Assembly: GCA_018267095.1 (NCBI GenBank)
Contig: JAFDZC010000003.1
Span: 62,001 to 126,000, forward strand
DNA: 64,000 bases
Direction of reading: 5' to 3'
Source of the DNA: Bacteroidota bacterium
Lineage (GTDB): Bacteria > Bacteroidota > Bacteroidia > Flavobacteriales > Flavobacteriaceae
Under the pieces are notes generated by a model. It was not told the origin of the DNA, searched no databases, and saw only the letters and a program-made list of their open reading frames with translations. The translations under genes were made by a program, and so were the position numbers. Below, in pieces: positions 17,775 through 26,726 of the stretch (position 1 is the stretch's first letter; each line of letters opens with the position of its first letter).

Positions 17775-17799
17775 ATTTCAAAATTTAATCAATTTCAAA

Positions 17800-17901
17800 A
17801 TGTACGCAACCGTTCAACAAAACATCAGCTCAGCGCCAATGCTCATGCATATGATGTGTTGTTGTATTCCCGTACCCGGTTGCCAAAGGCGTCAAGCATA
17901 A
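17800..17901 (+). CDS. Met/Cys-rich leader peptide 2 (33 aa) of the metY operon
   Basis: ATG 17800 to TAA 17899-17901 encodes MYATVQQNISSAPMLMHMMC, then CCIPVPGCQRRQA. Residues 14-22 read M-L-M-H-M-M-C-C-C, and another Cys follows at 28. The codons for G-C-Q-R contain GGTTGCCAAAGG (17878-17889), which can pair with CCTTTTGGTAGCC (17932-17944), 12 pairs with two wobbles and one bulge. That target overlaps the 5' arm of the next terminator. The layout repeats that of leader 1, 148 nt downstream. Confidence 0.8.
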   Translation: MYATVQQNISSAPMLMHMMCCCIPVPGCQRRQA

Positions 17902-17927
17902 TTTTTTAGTTTATATTCTTGCACTTC

Positions 17928-17964
17928 AAGTCCTTTTGGTAGCCATCCGAAAGGACTTTTTTTA
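17928..17964 (+). terminator. Attenuator terminator 2 of the metY operon
   Basis: AAGTCCTTTTGG (17928-17939) pairs with CCGAAAGGACTT (17947-17958), 12 bp with one wobble, a 7-nt loop, and T7 at the end. It lies 53 nt before the metY ATG with no promoter consensus between, so it should act as an attenuator, not as an ordinary terminator. Confidence 0.88.
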
Positions 17965-18016
17965 TTTCCGTTCGAATTCATTTTAACAATCAATATTCAC
18001 TTTAAAAATTCAAGTT

Positions 18017-19309
18017 ATGAGTACACAAAAATTTGCCACCAAAGCCCTACATGCCGGGCATGAGCCAAGTCAAACCAACGGAACCAGAGCGGTACCGATT
18101 TATCAAACAACCTCGTATGTGTTCAACAACAGCAACCACGCAGCCAACTTGTTTAACCTTTCAGAATCGGGTTACATCTATACGCGTCTGAACAACCCGA
18201 CCAACGATGTGCTCGAACAACGTTTGGCAGCTTTAGAAGGCGGCATCGGAGCCGTGGTTACAGCCTCAGGAACTTCTGCAATTGCTACCGCTTTACTGGT
18301 TTTGCTCAAAGCAGGCGATCACATTGTTGCTTCCAACAGCCTATATGGCGGAACCTACAACTTGCTCAAAGTTACTTTGCCTCGATTGGGCATTACCACA
18401 ACGTTTGTTGATTCGTCTGAGCCCGAGAATTTTACCCGAGCAGCTCAAGAAAACACACGTGTGTTTTTTGCCGAAAGCATCGGGAATCCAAAACTAGACA
18501 TCGTCGATATCGAGGCCATTGCGCAGCAAGCACAGGCTTTTAAAGTTCCTTTCATCGTAGACAATACCGTTGCTACGCCTTATTTGCTCAACCCAATTCA
18601 GTACGGTGCTAACATCGTTATTCATTCACTCACCAAATACATCACTGGTAACGGAACTTCATTGGGTGGTGTCATCATCGATGCCGGAAAATTTGATTGG
18701 AGCAACGGAAAATTCCCTGAGTTTACTGAGCCTTCACCGGGTTACCACGGACTCAAATATGATGAGGTTTTGGGAGCTGCCTCGTTCATTGCCAAGGTTC
18801 GCATTGAAGGTTTGCGCGATTTTGGCGCAGCTCTGAGTCCGTTCAATGCTTTTCAAACCTTACAGGGATTAGAAACGCTTGAGATTCGCATCCTAAAGCA
18901 CAGCCAAAATGCATTATTGTTGGCAAAGTGGCTTGAAAAACAAGAAGTGGTGGCTTGGGTTCACTATCCCGGACTTGATTCTTCAACCTATAAAGATTTA
19001 TCCGAGAAATACCTGCCGCAAGGCCAAAGTGGTCTGGTCACCTTTGGACTCAAAGGTGGTTATGAAGCCGCCCAAAAAGTAGCGGATCAAACCAAATTGT
19101 TCTCGCTCTTGGCCAACATTGGTGATACCAAATCACTGATTATCCATCCGGCCAGTACCACCCACCAACAGTTAAGCCCTGAGGAACAAAAAGCCACAGG
19201 GGTGACACCAGATTTGGTTCGTCTTTCGGTTGGGCTCGAAGACATCGAAGATTTAAAGGCTGATTTGCAAGCCGTTTTTGAAAGCATCCAGGTGCCTCAG
19301 CTGGCCTGA
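18017..19309 (+). CDS. metY: O-acetylhomoserine sulfhydrylase (aminocarboxypropyltransferase)
   Basis: 430 residues, normal for the family. PLP-dependent enzyme of the Cys/Met metabolism fold that turns O-acetylhomoserine and sulfide into homocysteine. Seen: TKALHAGHEPSQTNGTRAVP at the start, YIYTRLNNPTNDVLEQRLAALEGG, PFIVDNTVATPYLLNPIQYG, and the PLP-lysine in ADIVIHSLTKY-type context (NIVIHSLTKYITGNGTSLGG). The C-terminus has HPASTTHQQLSPEEQ and VRLSVGLEDIEDL, typical of this subgroup. First enzyme gene behind the double Met/Cys attenuator. A terminator-like hairpin separates it from metX. Confidence 0.95.
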   Translation: MSTQKFATKALHAGHEPSQTNGTRAVPIYQTTSYVFNNSNHAANLFNLSESGYIYTRLNNPTNDVLEQRLAALEGGIGAVVTASGTSAIATALLVLLKAGDHIVASNSLYGGTYNLLKVTLPRLGITTTFVDSSEPENFTRAAQENTRVFFAESIGNPKLDIVDIEAIAQQAQAFKVPFIVDNTVATPYLLNPIQYGANIVIHSLTKYITGNGTSLGGVIIDAGKFDWSNGKFPEFTEPSPGYHGLKYDEVLGAASFIAKVRIEGLRDFGAALSPFNAFQTLQGLETLEIRILKHSQNALLLAKWLEKQEVVAWVHYPGLDSSTYKDLSEKYLPQGQSGLVTFGLKGGYEAAQKVADQTKLFSLLANIGDTKSLIIHPASTTHQQLSPEEQKATGVTPDLVRLSVGLEDIEDLKADLQAVFESIQVPQLA

Positions 19310-19344
19310 TAGAATGCTGTTATCGTGTTTATTTGTTTTGCACC

Positions 19345-19380
19345 ACTGCCTCTTTTTGCTGAGGAGAGAGGCAGTTTTTA
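19345..19380 (+). terminator. Terminator-like hairpin between metY and metX
   Basis: ACTGCCTCT (19345-19353) pairs perfectly with AGAGGCAGT (19367-19375) around a 13-nt loop, followed by T5. It ends only 11 nt before the metX ATG. No promoter consensus lies between, so it probably lowers downstream expression in place of ending the operon. Confidence 0.7.
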
Positions 19381-19390
19381 AAAAAATGTC

Positions 19391-20392
19391 ATGAAAAAAT
19401 TACAAAAAATAGACTTGTTCCACTGGACGCTGCTCAACGGTCGTCACCACCGATATTTGCCTTTGTTTTATGAAGTTTTCGGACGCGATTTGGGCACAGC
19501 AACCGTGGTTGTAGTCAATCATGCGCTTACCGGAAATTCAAGTGTTTCAGGCGATGATGGTTGGTGGAAAGAACTCATTGGCTCAGGGAAAACGATTGAT
19601 ACAGATTTCTTGACGGTGGTGGCGTTTAACATTCCGGGCAATGGATATGATCAAAAGCCTGAAAATCTCATCGCAAATTACCACGACTTTACTGTGCGTG
19701 ATGTGGCTTTGATTTTTTGGGAAGGCTTGCTGCACTTGAATATTCCGCATGTTTATGCAATCATCGGCGGTAGTTTAGGCGGAGCGATTGCTTGGGAAAT
19801 GGCGGCTATTCGGCCTCAATCTGTTGAACATTTGATTCCGATTGCTACCGACTGGAAAGCCACCGATTGGGTCATTGCCAACGTATTGATACAAGATCAA
19901 ATCCTCAACAATTCAGACGATCCGATAGCCGATGCGCGATTGCATGCGATGCTGTTGTACCGTACACCTGAGTCGCTCAATGAACGATTCAACCGAAAGC
20001 AACTGACTGAATCCTCATTTTTTCACATCGAAAGCTGGCTCATCAACCACGGATTAAAACTCAAAAATCGCTTTACCCTAGAAGCCTACAAACTCATGAA
20101 TCACCTTCTGCGCACCATCGATTTAACACGAGATCGAAACGATTTTCTGAGCATTGCTGCCAAAATTAAAGCCGATATTCATTTGGTTAGCGTGAATTCA
20201 GATTATTTTTTTACCGCTGCCGAAAATCAAAAAACCTATCAAATACTCAGCAAAGTCAAACAAAATGTGTTCTACCACGAAATTGAATCCATCCACGGGC
20301 ACGATGCTTTTTTGATTGAATTCGAACAACTCTCATCCTTTTTAAACCCCATTTTTAACTCAGTAAAACAAACACAATATGTCAGCGCTTAA
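19391..20392 (+). CDS. metX: Homoserine O-acetyltransferase-like alpha/beta hydrolase
   Basis: 333 residues, slightly short for MetX (about 340-380). Alpha/beta hydrolase with oxyanion segment NHALTGNSSVSG, GWWKELIGSGKTIDTDFLTV, nucleophile elbow IIGGSLGGAIAWE (Ser about 128), Asp in VNSDYFFTA and His in IHGHDAFLIEF near the end. MetX moves the acetyl group of acetyl-CoA to homoserine and supplies the substrate of MetY just upstream, so context and motifs agree. It overlaps hom by 14 nt. NHALTG is the usual form of this segment in MetX and sets it apart from other hydrolases. Confidence 0.88.
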   Translation: MKKLQKIDLFHWTLLNGRHHRYLPLFYEVFGRDLGTATVVVVNHALTGNSSVSGDDGWWKELIGSGKTIDTDFLTVVAFNIPGNGYDQKPENLIANYHDFTVRDVALIFWEGLLHLNIPHVYAIIGGSLGGAIAWEMAAIRPQSVEHLIPIATDWKATDWVIANVLIQDQILNNSDDPIADARLHAMLLYRTPESLNERFNRKQLTESSFFHIESWLINHGLKLKNRFTLEAYKLMNHLLRTIDLTRDRNDFLSIAAKIKADIHLVSVNSDYFFTAAENQKTYQILSKVKQNVFYHEIESIHGHDAFLIEFEQLSSFLNPIFNSVKQTQYVSA

Positions 20393-21479
20393 AATCAACA
20401 TTGTCCTTTTTGGTATTGGCAACATTGGCAGCACACTCGTGCGTCAGGTGCTTGAGAGCCGCGCTTTTTTTCTGGAAAACTACAACATCGATTTGCGCTT
20501 TCCGGTCATCACCAATTCAACGGTCGCTTTTTTTGAAAAAGACGGTTTGCCACATCAATGGGAAACCAATTTTGCCCAAGCGGCCATTCCGTTTCAAATC
20601 CAAGATATTCTTGATTATGTTCAGGCACGCGAATTCGACAACCTCATAGCGGTCGATGCCACAGCGAGTTGGTCTATTTTAGAACACTACACCACACTCA
20701 TTGAAAACGGTTTTGATTTGGTCGCAGCCAACAAAAAAGCCAATACCCAATCGTTTGAATTTTATCAATCATTGCGCGAACATCTGGCGGTTTATCAAAA
20801 GCAATTTCTATATGAAACCAATGTTGGGGCTGCCTTGCCGGTGATTAAAACGTTGCGCAACTTGTATGATTCAGGTGAAAAAATCACGCGTATTCGAGGA
20901 GTTTTCTCGGGCTCGTTGAGTTATGTTTTTAATCGATTTTCTGAAGAGGAAGCACCTTTTTCAAGTATTCTGGAACAAGCTGAACAACTCGGACTTACCG
21001 AACCCGATTCACGCGAGGACTTATCCGGTCAAGATGTAGCTCGAAAATTATTGATTCTGGCCAGAGAACTCGGTCATGAATTTGAGTTTACCGACGTACA
21101 AATTCAATCGCTTTTGCCCACTGATTTGCCCACAGGTTTAACGGTGAAGCAATACAAAAACCAGCGTTCAGTGCTTGATCAACCGCTCAGATGCTCGAAA
21201 ATTGCTCAAGCAGAAAACCGCGTTTTACGCTATGTAGGACAATGGGAGGTGGCGCAAAAAACCTTAGAAGTTAAACTGATCTCAGTCCCCAAAAATTCGG
21301 CTTTAGGTCAACTCAAAGGCGCTGACAATCTGATTGAAATTTATACGACTTCGTACCAAGAGACACCGCTGGTTATTCAAGGAGCGGGTGCCGGTAAAGA
21401 AGTCACCGCACGTGGAGTGCTCAGTGATATTTTGCAATTGGCACAACAGATCAAAACCCGTTCAGCCATCTGGATTTAA
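20379..21479 (+). CDS. hom: Homoserine dehydrogenase, monofunctional, without ACT domain
   Basis: 366 residues. N-terminal NAD(P) fold (IVLFGIGNIGSTLVRQVLE, residues 8-26), then DATASW, LVAANKKAN, ETNVGAALPVIKTLRNL, IRGVFSGSLSYVFNRF and DLSGQDVARKLLILARE, all characteristic of homoserine dehydrogenase. It reduces aspartate semialdehyde to homoserine. No aspartokinase fusion and no C-terminal ACT domain are present, so allosteric feedback by threonine is unlikely; control would fall on the RNA leader. The ATG lies 14 nt inside the end of metX. Confidence 0.92.
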   Translation: MSALKINIVLFGIGNIGSTLVRQVLESRAFFLENYNIDLRFPVITNSTVAFFEKDGLPHQWETNFAQAAIPFQIQDILDYVQAREFDNLIAVDATASWSILEHYTTLIENGFDLVAANKKANTQSFEFYQSLREHLAVYQKQFLYETNVGAALPVIKTLRNLYDSGEKITRIRGVFSGSLSYVFNRFSEEEAPFSSILEQAEQLGLTEPDSREDLSGQDVARKLLILARELGHEFEFTDVQIQSLLPTDLPTGLTVKQYKNQRSVLDQPLRCSKIAQAENRVLRYVGQWEVAQKTLEVKLISVPKNSALGQLKGADNLIEIYTTSYQETPLVIQGAGAGKEVTARGVLSDILQLAQQIKTRSAIWI

Positions 21480-21504
21480 TTTTATAAAACACAACAAAAA
21501 TTCC

Positions 21505-22710
21505 ATGCGATTAGATTTTATGGCATTTGCCATTCCGTTTTTTCTCTTTTTTATGGGCCTCGAATATTATTTGAGTGTCAAGTGGAACCAAAAAGTGCAT
21601 CAGTTTCACGAAAGTATTGCCAACATCAATGTTGGAATTGCCGAGCGATTGTCTGATTTGCTCACAACGGGTTCTTTTTATTTTGTTTTTTCGTGGATTC
21701 ATGAGCGATATGCTTTTTTTGAGATTAAGCCCGGAGCGATCACTTGGCTGTTGCTTTTTCTGGCAACCGATTTTGTTTGGTATTGGTATCATCGATTGGG
21801 GCATCAAGTCAATATTTTGTGGGCGGCGCATATTGTTCACCACCAAAGCGACGATTTTAATTACACGGCTGCTGCCAGAATCACTGTGCTTCAAGCCGTG
21901 GCGCGCGGATTGTTTTGGAGTGTTTTACCGCTTTTGGGTTTTCCGCCCAAAATGATTGTCGTGCTGTTGCTCATCCACGGGACTTATCCTTTTTTTACGC
22001 ACACCCAACTCATCGGGAAATTGGGTTGGCTTGAGTACATCATCGTTACACCGTCGCATCACAGGGTACACCACAGCAGCAATCCGGAATATTTAGATAA
22101 AAACTACGGCGATATGCTCATTATTTGGGACAAAATTTTTGGAACCTTCGCGCCCGAAACCACCGAGCCCATCTATGGCTTAACCAAATCACTGAACAGC
22201 CAAAGTTTTCTGTGGCAACATTTTCATTATTTTTTAGAATTGGGTCTGGCTTTTCGGATGGCGCCTTCTGTGCGAGATAAAATTCAAGTTGTTTTCGGAA
22301 GTCCAGCTGAATTTGATCCGCGCATGAGGATGATACTGGAGCGCAAATTATCTCAGAAAGTTCACACCTCATATTCCGCAAGACTCAAGCGAACCATTCA
22401 ACTTAAAACGGCTTCTACCATCGCGGTTACTTTTGCCACCGTTTTATTTTCAAAGTATTTTCAAGCCAATCAATTGGCGCTGATCAGCATTTATATTCTA
22501 CTCAGTTTAATTGTTACCGGTGCGATGCTCGAGCAAAAAAGGTGGATTTTTCATTTAGAGTTTATTCGTTTGGGTATCTTTTTATTGGGATTGAGTACGA
22601 TGAATCAAGCGCTCTATGTTACTTCAGCCTTGAGCATTTTATTTTTAGGCATCTTGTTGTTTTACAAAACCGCTCAACGAAAATATCAAGCTTTTTTGTT
22701 CTCATGCTAA
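21505..22710 (+). CDS. Sterol desaturase / fatty acid hydroxylase superfamily membrane protein
   Basis: 401 residues from ATG 21505, which falls after the hom stop; the longer frame from 21334 would overlap hom by 146 nt. Several membrane helices are seen at the N-terminus (MAFAIPFFLFFMGLEYYLS) and C-terminus. The di-iron histidine boxes are clear: HRLGH, HIVHHQSDD and PSHHRVHHSSNPEY. It probably hydroxylates or desaturates a lipid; the substrate is unknown. It lies 25 nt after hom on the same strand, with no visible link to methionine synthesis. Confidence 0.88.
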   Translation: MRLDFMAFAIPFFLFFMGLEYYLSVKWNQKVHQFHESIANINVGIAERLSDLLTTGSFYFVFSWIHERYAFFEIKPGAITWLLLFLATDFVWYWYHRLGHQVNILWAAHIVHHQSDDFNYTAAARITVLQAVARGLFWSVLPLLGFPPKMIVVLLLIHGTYPFFTHTQLIGKLGWLEYIIVTPSHHRVHHSSNPEYLDKNYGDMLIIWDKIFGTFAPETTEPIYGLTKSLNSQSFLWQHFHYFLELGLAFRMAPSVRDKIQVVFGSPAEFDPRMRMILERKLSQKVHTSYSARLKRTIQLKTASTIAVTFATVLFSKYFQANQLALISIYILLSLIVTGAMLEQKRWIFHLEFIRLGIFLLGLSTMNQALYVTSALSILFLGILLFYKTAQRKYQAFLFSC

Positions 22711-22748
22711 TGACTACAACGTTGGCGTAAGTTTTTTTTAAAAAAGAG

Positions 22749-22779
22749 TTGCAAAAAACAAATTCATACGCGTACTTTG
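22749..22779 (+). promoter_or_regulatory. Probable promoter of the SAM-I/metH transcript
   Basis: TTG at 22749-22751, 21-nt spacer, TACTTTG at 22773-22779, one base shorter than TAnnTTTG. It lies about 20 nt upstream of the riboswitch. Confidence 0.4.
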
Positions 22780-22796
22780 CAACGTTCTTATAAATT

Positions 22797-22908
22797 ATGT
22801 CGTTATCACGAAAGCGGGAGGGAATAGACCCTGTGAACGCTTAGCAACCCTACTTCTGTAGAAGGTGCTACATTCTACCTCGTCCAGAACGAGAACAGAT
22901 AACCCAGA
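22797..22908 (+). promoter_or_regulatory. SAM-I (S-box) riboswitch upstream of metH
   Basis: P1 is formed by GTTATC (22802-22807) and GATAAC (22898-22903). Inside are the conserved GGGAGGGAATAGACCCTGTG, AGCAACCC, AGAAGGTGCTACATTC blocks of the S-box core and a P4 hairpin CTCGT/ACGAG. It senses SAM. No T-run terminator follows, so control is probably at translation. Confidence 0.92.
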
Positions 22909-22951
22909 GAAATGCTCTCTTTCCTGATAACACATACTTACACGTTATCAG
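22906..22951 (+). promoter_or_regulatory. Expression platform of the metH riboswitch
   Basis: A small hairpin AGAGA/TCTCT (22906-22920) is followed by CTGATAAC (22924-22931) and GTTATCAG (22944-22951), a perfect 8-bp stem ending one base before the metH ATG at 22953. GTTATC and GATAAC occur in both P1 and this hairpin, so the strands can swap partners and hide or expose the start codon. Confidence 0.7.
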
Positions 22952-22952
22952 T

Positions 22953-23945
22953 ATGCGTATTAATATCAATGAAATTCTAAACCAGCGAATCCTCGTGCTC
23001 GACGGTGCCATGGGAACCATGTTGCAACGCAATCATTTTGAAGAAGCCGACTTCCGGGGCGAGCGCTTTAAGGATTTTCCACATCCTTTAAAAGGAAACA
23101 ATGATTTGCTTTCGATTACCCAACCCGAGGCGGTCAAAGCCGTGCACCGCGCTTATTTTGAAGCCGGAGCCGATATAGTCGAGACCAACACCTTCTCGGG
23201 AACCACGATTGGAATGGCCGATTACCACATGGAAGATTTAGTCTACGAACTCAATTACCAATCCGCAAAAATTGCTCGTGAAGTGGCCGATGAGTTTACC
23301 GATAAACCGCGGTTTGTAGCGGGTTCCATTGGCCCAACCAACCGAACGGCCAGTATGAGTCCGGATGTGAATGATCCGGGTTATCGCGCGGTGACTTTTG
23401 ACGATTTGAGAATTGCTTATCGTCAGCAAGTAGAAGCTTTAATCGACGGAGGAGCCGATTTGTTGTTGGTTGAAACCATTTTTGATACGCTCAATGCCAA
23501 AGCCGCTTTGTTCGCCATTGAAGAAGTCAAAGAAGAACGTCAATCAGATATTCCCGTTATGGTTTCCGGAACGATTACAGATGCTTCCGGACGCACCTTA
23601 TCCGGGCAAACGGTTGAAGCATTTTTGATTTCAATTGCGCACATTCCGTTGTTGAGCGTTGGTTTCAATTGTGCTTTAGGCGCTGATCAGTTAAAACCGT
23701 ATTTGAAGCGTTTGGGCCAACATACCCAACTCAATATTTCAGCGCATCCCAATGCGGGATTGCCCAACGCCTTTGGCCAATACGATCAAACACCTGAAGA
23801 AATGCAAAGTTTGATCCGCGATTATTTACAAGAAAATTTAGTCAACATCATCGGCGGTTGTTGCGGAACCACACCCGAGCATATTCGTGCCATTGCACAA
23901 GTAGCGGCTGAATTCGAACCCCGAAAAATAACAGCAACCGTCTAA
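22953..23945 (+). CDS. metH: Methionine synthase, homocysteine-binding module (split MetH, N-terminal part)
   Basis: 330 residues. Homocysteine S-methyltransferase domain alone: [32 protein letters not shown], and the three zinc Cys in [10 protein letters not shown] (about 240) and [17 protein letters not shown] (about 305-310). It binds homocysteine as the thiolate for methyl transfer from cobalamin. The pterin, cobalamin and reactivation modules are in the next gene, whose ATG overlaps this stop by one base (TAATG). Together the two products have 1223 residues, close to one-piece MetH (about 1227 in E. coli). Controlled by the SAM-I riboswitch. Confidence 0.93.
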   Translation: MRININEILNQRILVLDGAMGTMLQRNHFEEADFRGERFKDFPHPLKGNNDLLSITQPEAVKAVHRAYFEAGADIVETNTFSGTTIGMADYHMEDLVYELNYQSAKIAREVADEFTDKPRFVAGSIGPTNRTASMSPDVNDPGYRAVTFDDLRIAYRQQVEALIDGGADLLLVETIFDTLNAKAALFAIEEVKEERQSDIPVMVSGTITDASGRTLSGQTVEAFLISIAHIPLLSVGFNCALGADQLKPYLKRLGQHTQLNISAHPNAGLPNAFGQYDQTPEEMQSLIRDYLQENLVNIIGGCCGTTPEHIRAIAQVAAEFEPRKITATV

Positions 23946-26626
23946 TGGCAGATACCACACAGAAATACTTATGTCTTTCCGGATTGGAGCCCTTGATTGT
24001 GACTCCGGAATCTAATTTTATCAACGTGGGCGAGCGCACCAATGTGACGGGCTCTCGCAAGTTTTTGCGTTTGATTAAAGAAGGCAACTACGAAGCAGCG
24101 GTAGACATCGCCCGTACTCAAGTAGAAGGCGGGGCGCAAATCATCGACGTGAACATGGATGAAGGCATGCTCGATGGCGTAGAAGCCATGACTAAATTCC
24201 TGAATTTAATTGCAGCCGAACCCGACATTGCGCGTGTTCCGGTGATGATTGACAGTTCTAAATGGGAAATCATCGAAGCCGGACTCAAAGTCATCCAAGG
24301 AAAAGGCGTCGTGAATTCGATTTCTTTGAAAGAAGGCGAAGCAACCTTTATCCATCATGCCAAACTCATCAAGCGCTACGGAGCGGCTGTGATTGTGATG
24401 GCTTTTGATGAGTTGGGTCAAGCCGATACCTACGAGCGCCGCATTGAAATTTGTCAACGCAGCTATGATATTTTGGTGAATCGGGTAGGATTTCCGGCGA
24501 CGGATATCATCTTTGATCCGAATATTTTTCCGGTCGCCACGGGCATGGACGAACACCGTCGCAATGCACTCGACTTTTTTTTAGCGACCAAATGGATTCG
24601 TGAAAACCTTCCTTATGCCCATATTTCAGGCGGCGTGAGCAATGTGTCGTTTTCGTTTCGAGGCAATGACAAAGTGCGCGAAGCCATGCATTCGGCTTTT
24701 TTATATCATGCCATTCAACACGGGATGACGATGGGTATTGTGAATCCGGAGATGTTGGAAGTCTATGACGAAATCGAACCGGAATTGCTGGACTATGTTG
24801 AAGATGTTTTACTCGATCGCAGAGATGATGCCACCGAGCGTTTGTTGGCTTATGCCGAAAATTTAAAGTCGGATACCAAATCCAACGACAAAGCAGTTCA
24901 GGAGTGGCGCAATGGTTCGGTACAAGAGCGATTGACGCATTCCTTGGTGAAAGGTTTAGACGAGTTCATCGAGCAAGATGTAGAAGAAGCTCGCCAACAA
25001 GTCAATCAACCGATTCAAGTGATAGAACAACATCTAATGAACGGAATGAACGTCGTGGGCGATTTGTTTGGTTCGGGCAAAATGTTCTTGCCCCAAGTGG
25101 TGAAATCAGCGCGTGTTATGAAAAAAGCGGTGGCGTATTTGTTGCCATTTATCGAAGCCAGTAAAGACGGTCAGTCTTCAAGCGCCGGCAAGGTTTTGAT
25201 GGCCACCGTAAAAGGCGATGTACATGACATCGGAAAGAACATTGTGTCGGTGGTATTGGCCTGTAATAACTTTGAAATTATTGATTTGGGTGTGATGGTA
25301 CCGCCCGAGAAAATTATACAAACGGCTGTTGCTGAAAATGTAGATATTATCGGATTGAGTGGTTTGATTACGCCGTCTTTGGATGAAATGGTTTATCTCG
25401 CCAAAGAAATGGAACGTTTGCATATTTCGATTCCGATTATGATTGGTGGCGCCACTACTTCGCGTGCGCACACCGCGGTGAAAATTGCTCCAGAATATAC
25501 CGGAAGTGTGGTGCATGTCAACGATGCTTCGCGCGCTGTGACGGTAGCCAGCAATTTGTTGCAACCCGAAAATAAAGAAGTTTATGCTGCACAAATTCGA
25601 ACCGAATACGATGATTTGCGCGAAGGCTATTTGAACCGCAGCCGCGAAAAGGAATATTTGACCATTGAGGCAGCGCGGGCGAATAAATGTCAACTCGATT
25701 GGTCAAGCTACCAACCGGCAAAACCTAATTTTGTTGGCGTTCAAGAAGTTGAGGTTTCTTTAGCTGAATTGGTGCCGTTTATCGACTGGACACCGTTTTT
25801 CCATTCGTGGCAGTTGTTTGGGAAATATCCGGCCATTTTGAGCGATGAAGTCGTGGGCGAACAAGCGCAACAGTTGTTTGACGATGCCCAAAAAATGTTG
25901 GCGCAAATCGTTGATGAAAACTGGTTTACCGCCAAAGGATTGGTCGGAATATTTCCAGCGAATACCGTCAACGATGATGATATCGAAGTGCTGCCAACAA
26001 CAGACAATCAAACACCAACAACTTTCCTCACCCTGCGTCAGCAATCCAAGAAAACCGCAGGCGCACCCAATATGGCTTTGGCCGATTTTATTGCGCCCAA
26101 GGAAACCGGGATTCAAGATTACATTGGGTGTTTTTGTGTGACCACCGGATTTGGCGTAGATGAAAAAGCCGCCCAATTCGAAAAAGCCTTAGACGATTAC
26201 CACGCGATCATGACCAAAGCTTTGGGCGACCGCTTGGCCGAGGCTTTTGCCGAATATTTACACCTGAGCGTGCGCAAAGAAATCTGGGGTTATGCCAGCG
26301 ATGAACAACTAGACAACAACGCTTTGATTGCCGAAGAATATAAAGGAATTCGTCCGGCACCGGGCTATCCGGCTTGTCCGGACCATTTAGAGAAACCAAC
26401 GATTTGGAAGTTGCTCGACGTTGAAAAACGCATTGGGGTAACACTTACCGAAAGCATGGCGATGTGGCCGGCGGCTTCGGTGTCGGGCTATTATTTGGCG
26501 CATCCGCAGAGTAAGTATTTTGGTTTGGGTAAAATCAAAGACGATCAAGTAGCCGATTATGCCCAGCGCCGTGGAATTACTATTCAAGAAGCGCAAAAAT
26601 GGTTGGCGCCGAATATGGCTGAATAG
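23945..26626 (+). CDS. metH: Methionine synthase, pterin-, cobalamin- and SAM-binding modules (split MetH, C-terminal part)
   Basis: 893 residues. Order: pterin-binding domain (about 20-285; [40 protein letters not shown]), cobalamin cap and binding domain (about 300-545; [20 protein letters not shown] with the DxHxxG loop near 425, then [11 protein letters not shown]), and the activation domain (about 570-893; [35 protein letters not shown]). It transfers the methyl group of methyl-THF through cobalamin to homocysteine held by the previous protein, so the organism must obtain B12. Translationally coupled to the first module. Confidence 0.95.
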   Translation: MADTTQKYLCLSGLEPLIVTPESNFINVGERTNVTGSRKFLRLIKEGNYEAAVDIARTQVEGGAQIIDVNMDEGMLDGVEAMTKFLNLIAAEPDIARVPVMIDSSKWEIIEAGLKVIQGKGVVNSISLKEGEATFIHHAKLIKRYGAAVIVMAFDELGQADTYERRIEICQRSYDILVNRVGFPATDIIFDPNIFPVATGMDEHRRNALDFFLATKWIRENLPYAHISGGVSNVSFSFRGNDKVREAMHSAFLYHAIQHGMTMGIVNPEMLEVYDEIEPELLDYVEDVLLDRRDDATERLLAYAENLKSDTKSNDKAVQEWRNGSVQERLTHSLVKGLDEFIEQDVEEARQQVNQPIQVIEQHLMNGMNVVGDLFGSGKMFLPQVVKSARVMKKAVAYLLPFIEASKDGQSSSAGKVLMATVKGDVHDIGKNIVSVVLACNNFEIIDLGVMVPPEKIIQTAVAENVDIIGLSGLITPSLDEMVYLAKEMERLHISIPIMIGGATTSRAHTAVKIAPEYTGSVVHVNDASRAVTVASNLLQPENKEVYAAQIRTEYDDLREGYLNRSREKEYLTIEAARANKCQLDWSSYQPAKPNFVGVQEVEVSLAELVPFIDWTPFFHSWQLFGKYPAILSDEVVGEQAQQLFDDAQKMLAQIVDENWFTAKGLVGIFPANTVNDDDIEVLPTTDNQTPTTFLTLRQQSKKTAGAPNMALADFIAPKETGIQDYIGCFCVTTGFGVDEKAAQFEKALDDYHAIMTKALGDRLAEAFAEYLHLSVRKEIWGYASDEQLDNNALIAEEYKGIRPAPGYPACPDHLEKPTIWKLLDVEKRIGVTLTESMAMWPAASVSGYYLAHPQSKYFGLGKIKDDQVADYAQRRGITIQEAQKWLAPNMAE

Positions 26627-26726
26627 GATATAGGAATTAGTAAGCGAGAGATTTGATATTAAGAGGAGCAAGTCCAGTGGACTTGAGGTATTTTGTCATA
26701 ACAAAAGCTTCATCTTGATTCGTCTG

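Noticed and set aside
17597-17788. 63-codon open frame across the first attenuator
   Set aside because: It runs in another frame through the leader ORF and the terminator stem and has no protein-like composition; the RNA structure explains this DNA.
19314-19394. Short ORF between metY and metX (starts MLLSCLFVLHHC) that overlaps the metX ATG
   Set aside because: It could be another leader peptide, but it has only two Cys and no Met run, it spans the hairpin instead of preceding it, and no antiterminator pairing was found. Most likely chance.
23941-23950. Possible frameshift dividing metH
   Set aside because: The junction is a clean TAATG stop/start overlap at a domain boundary, both halves are complete, and the arrangement fits two normal genes.
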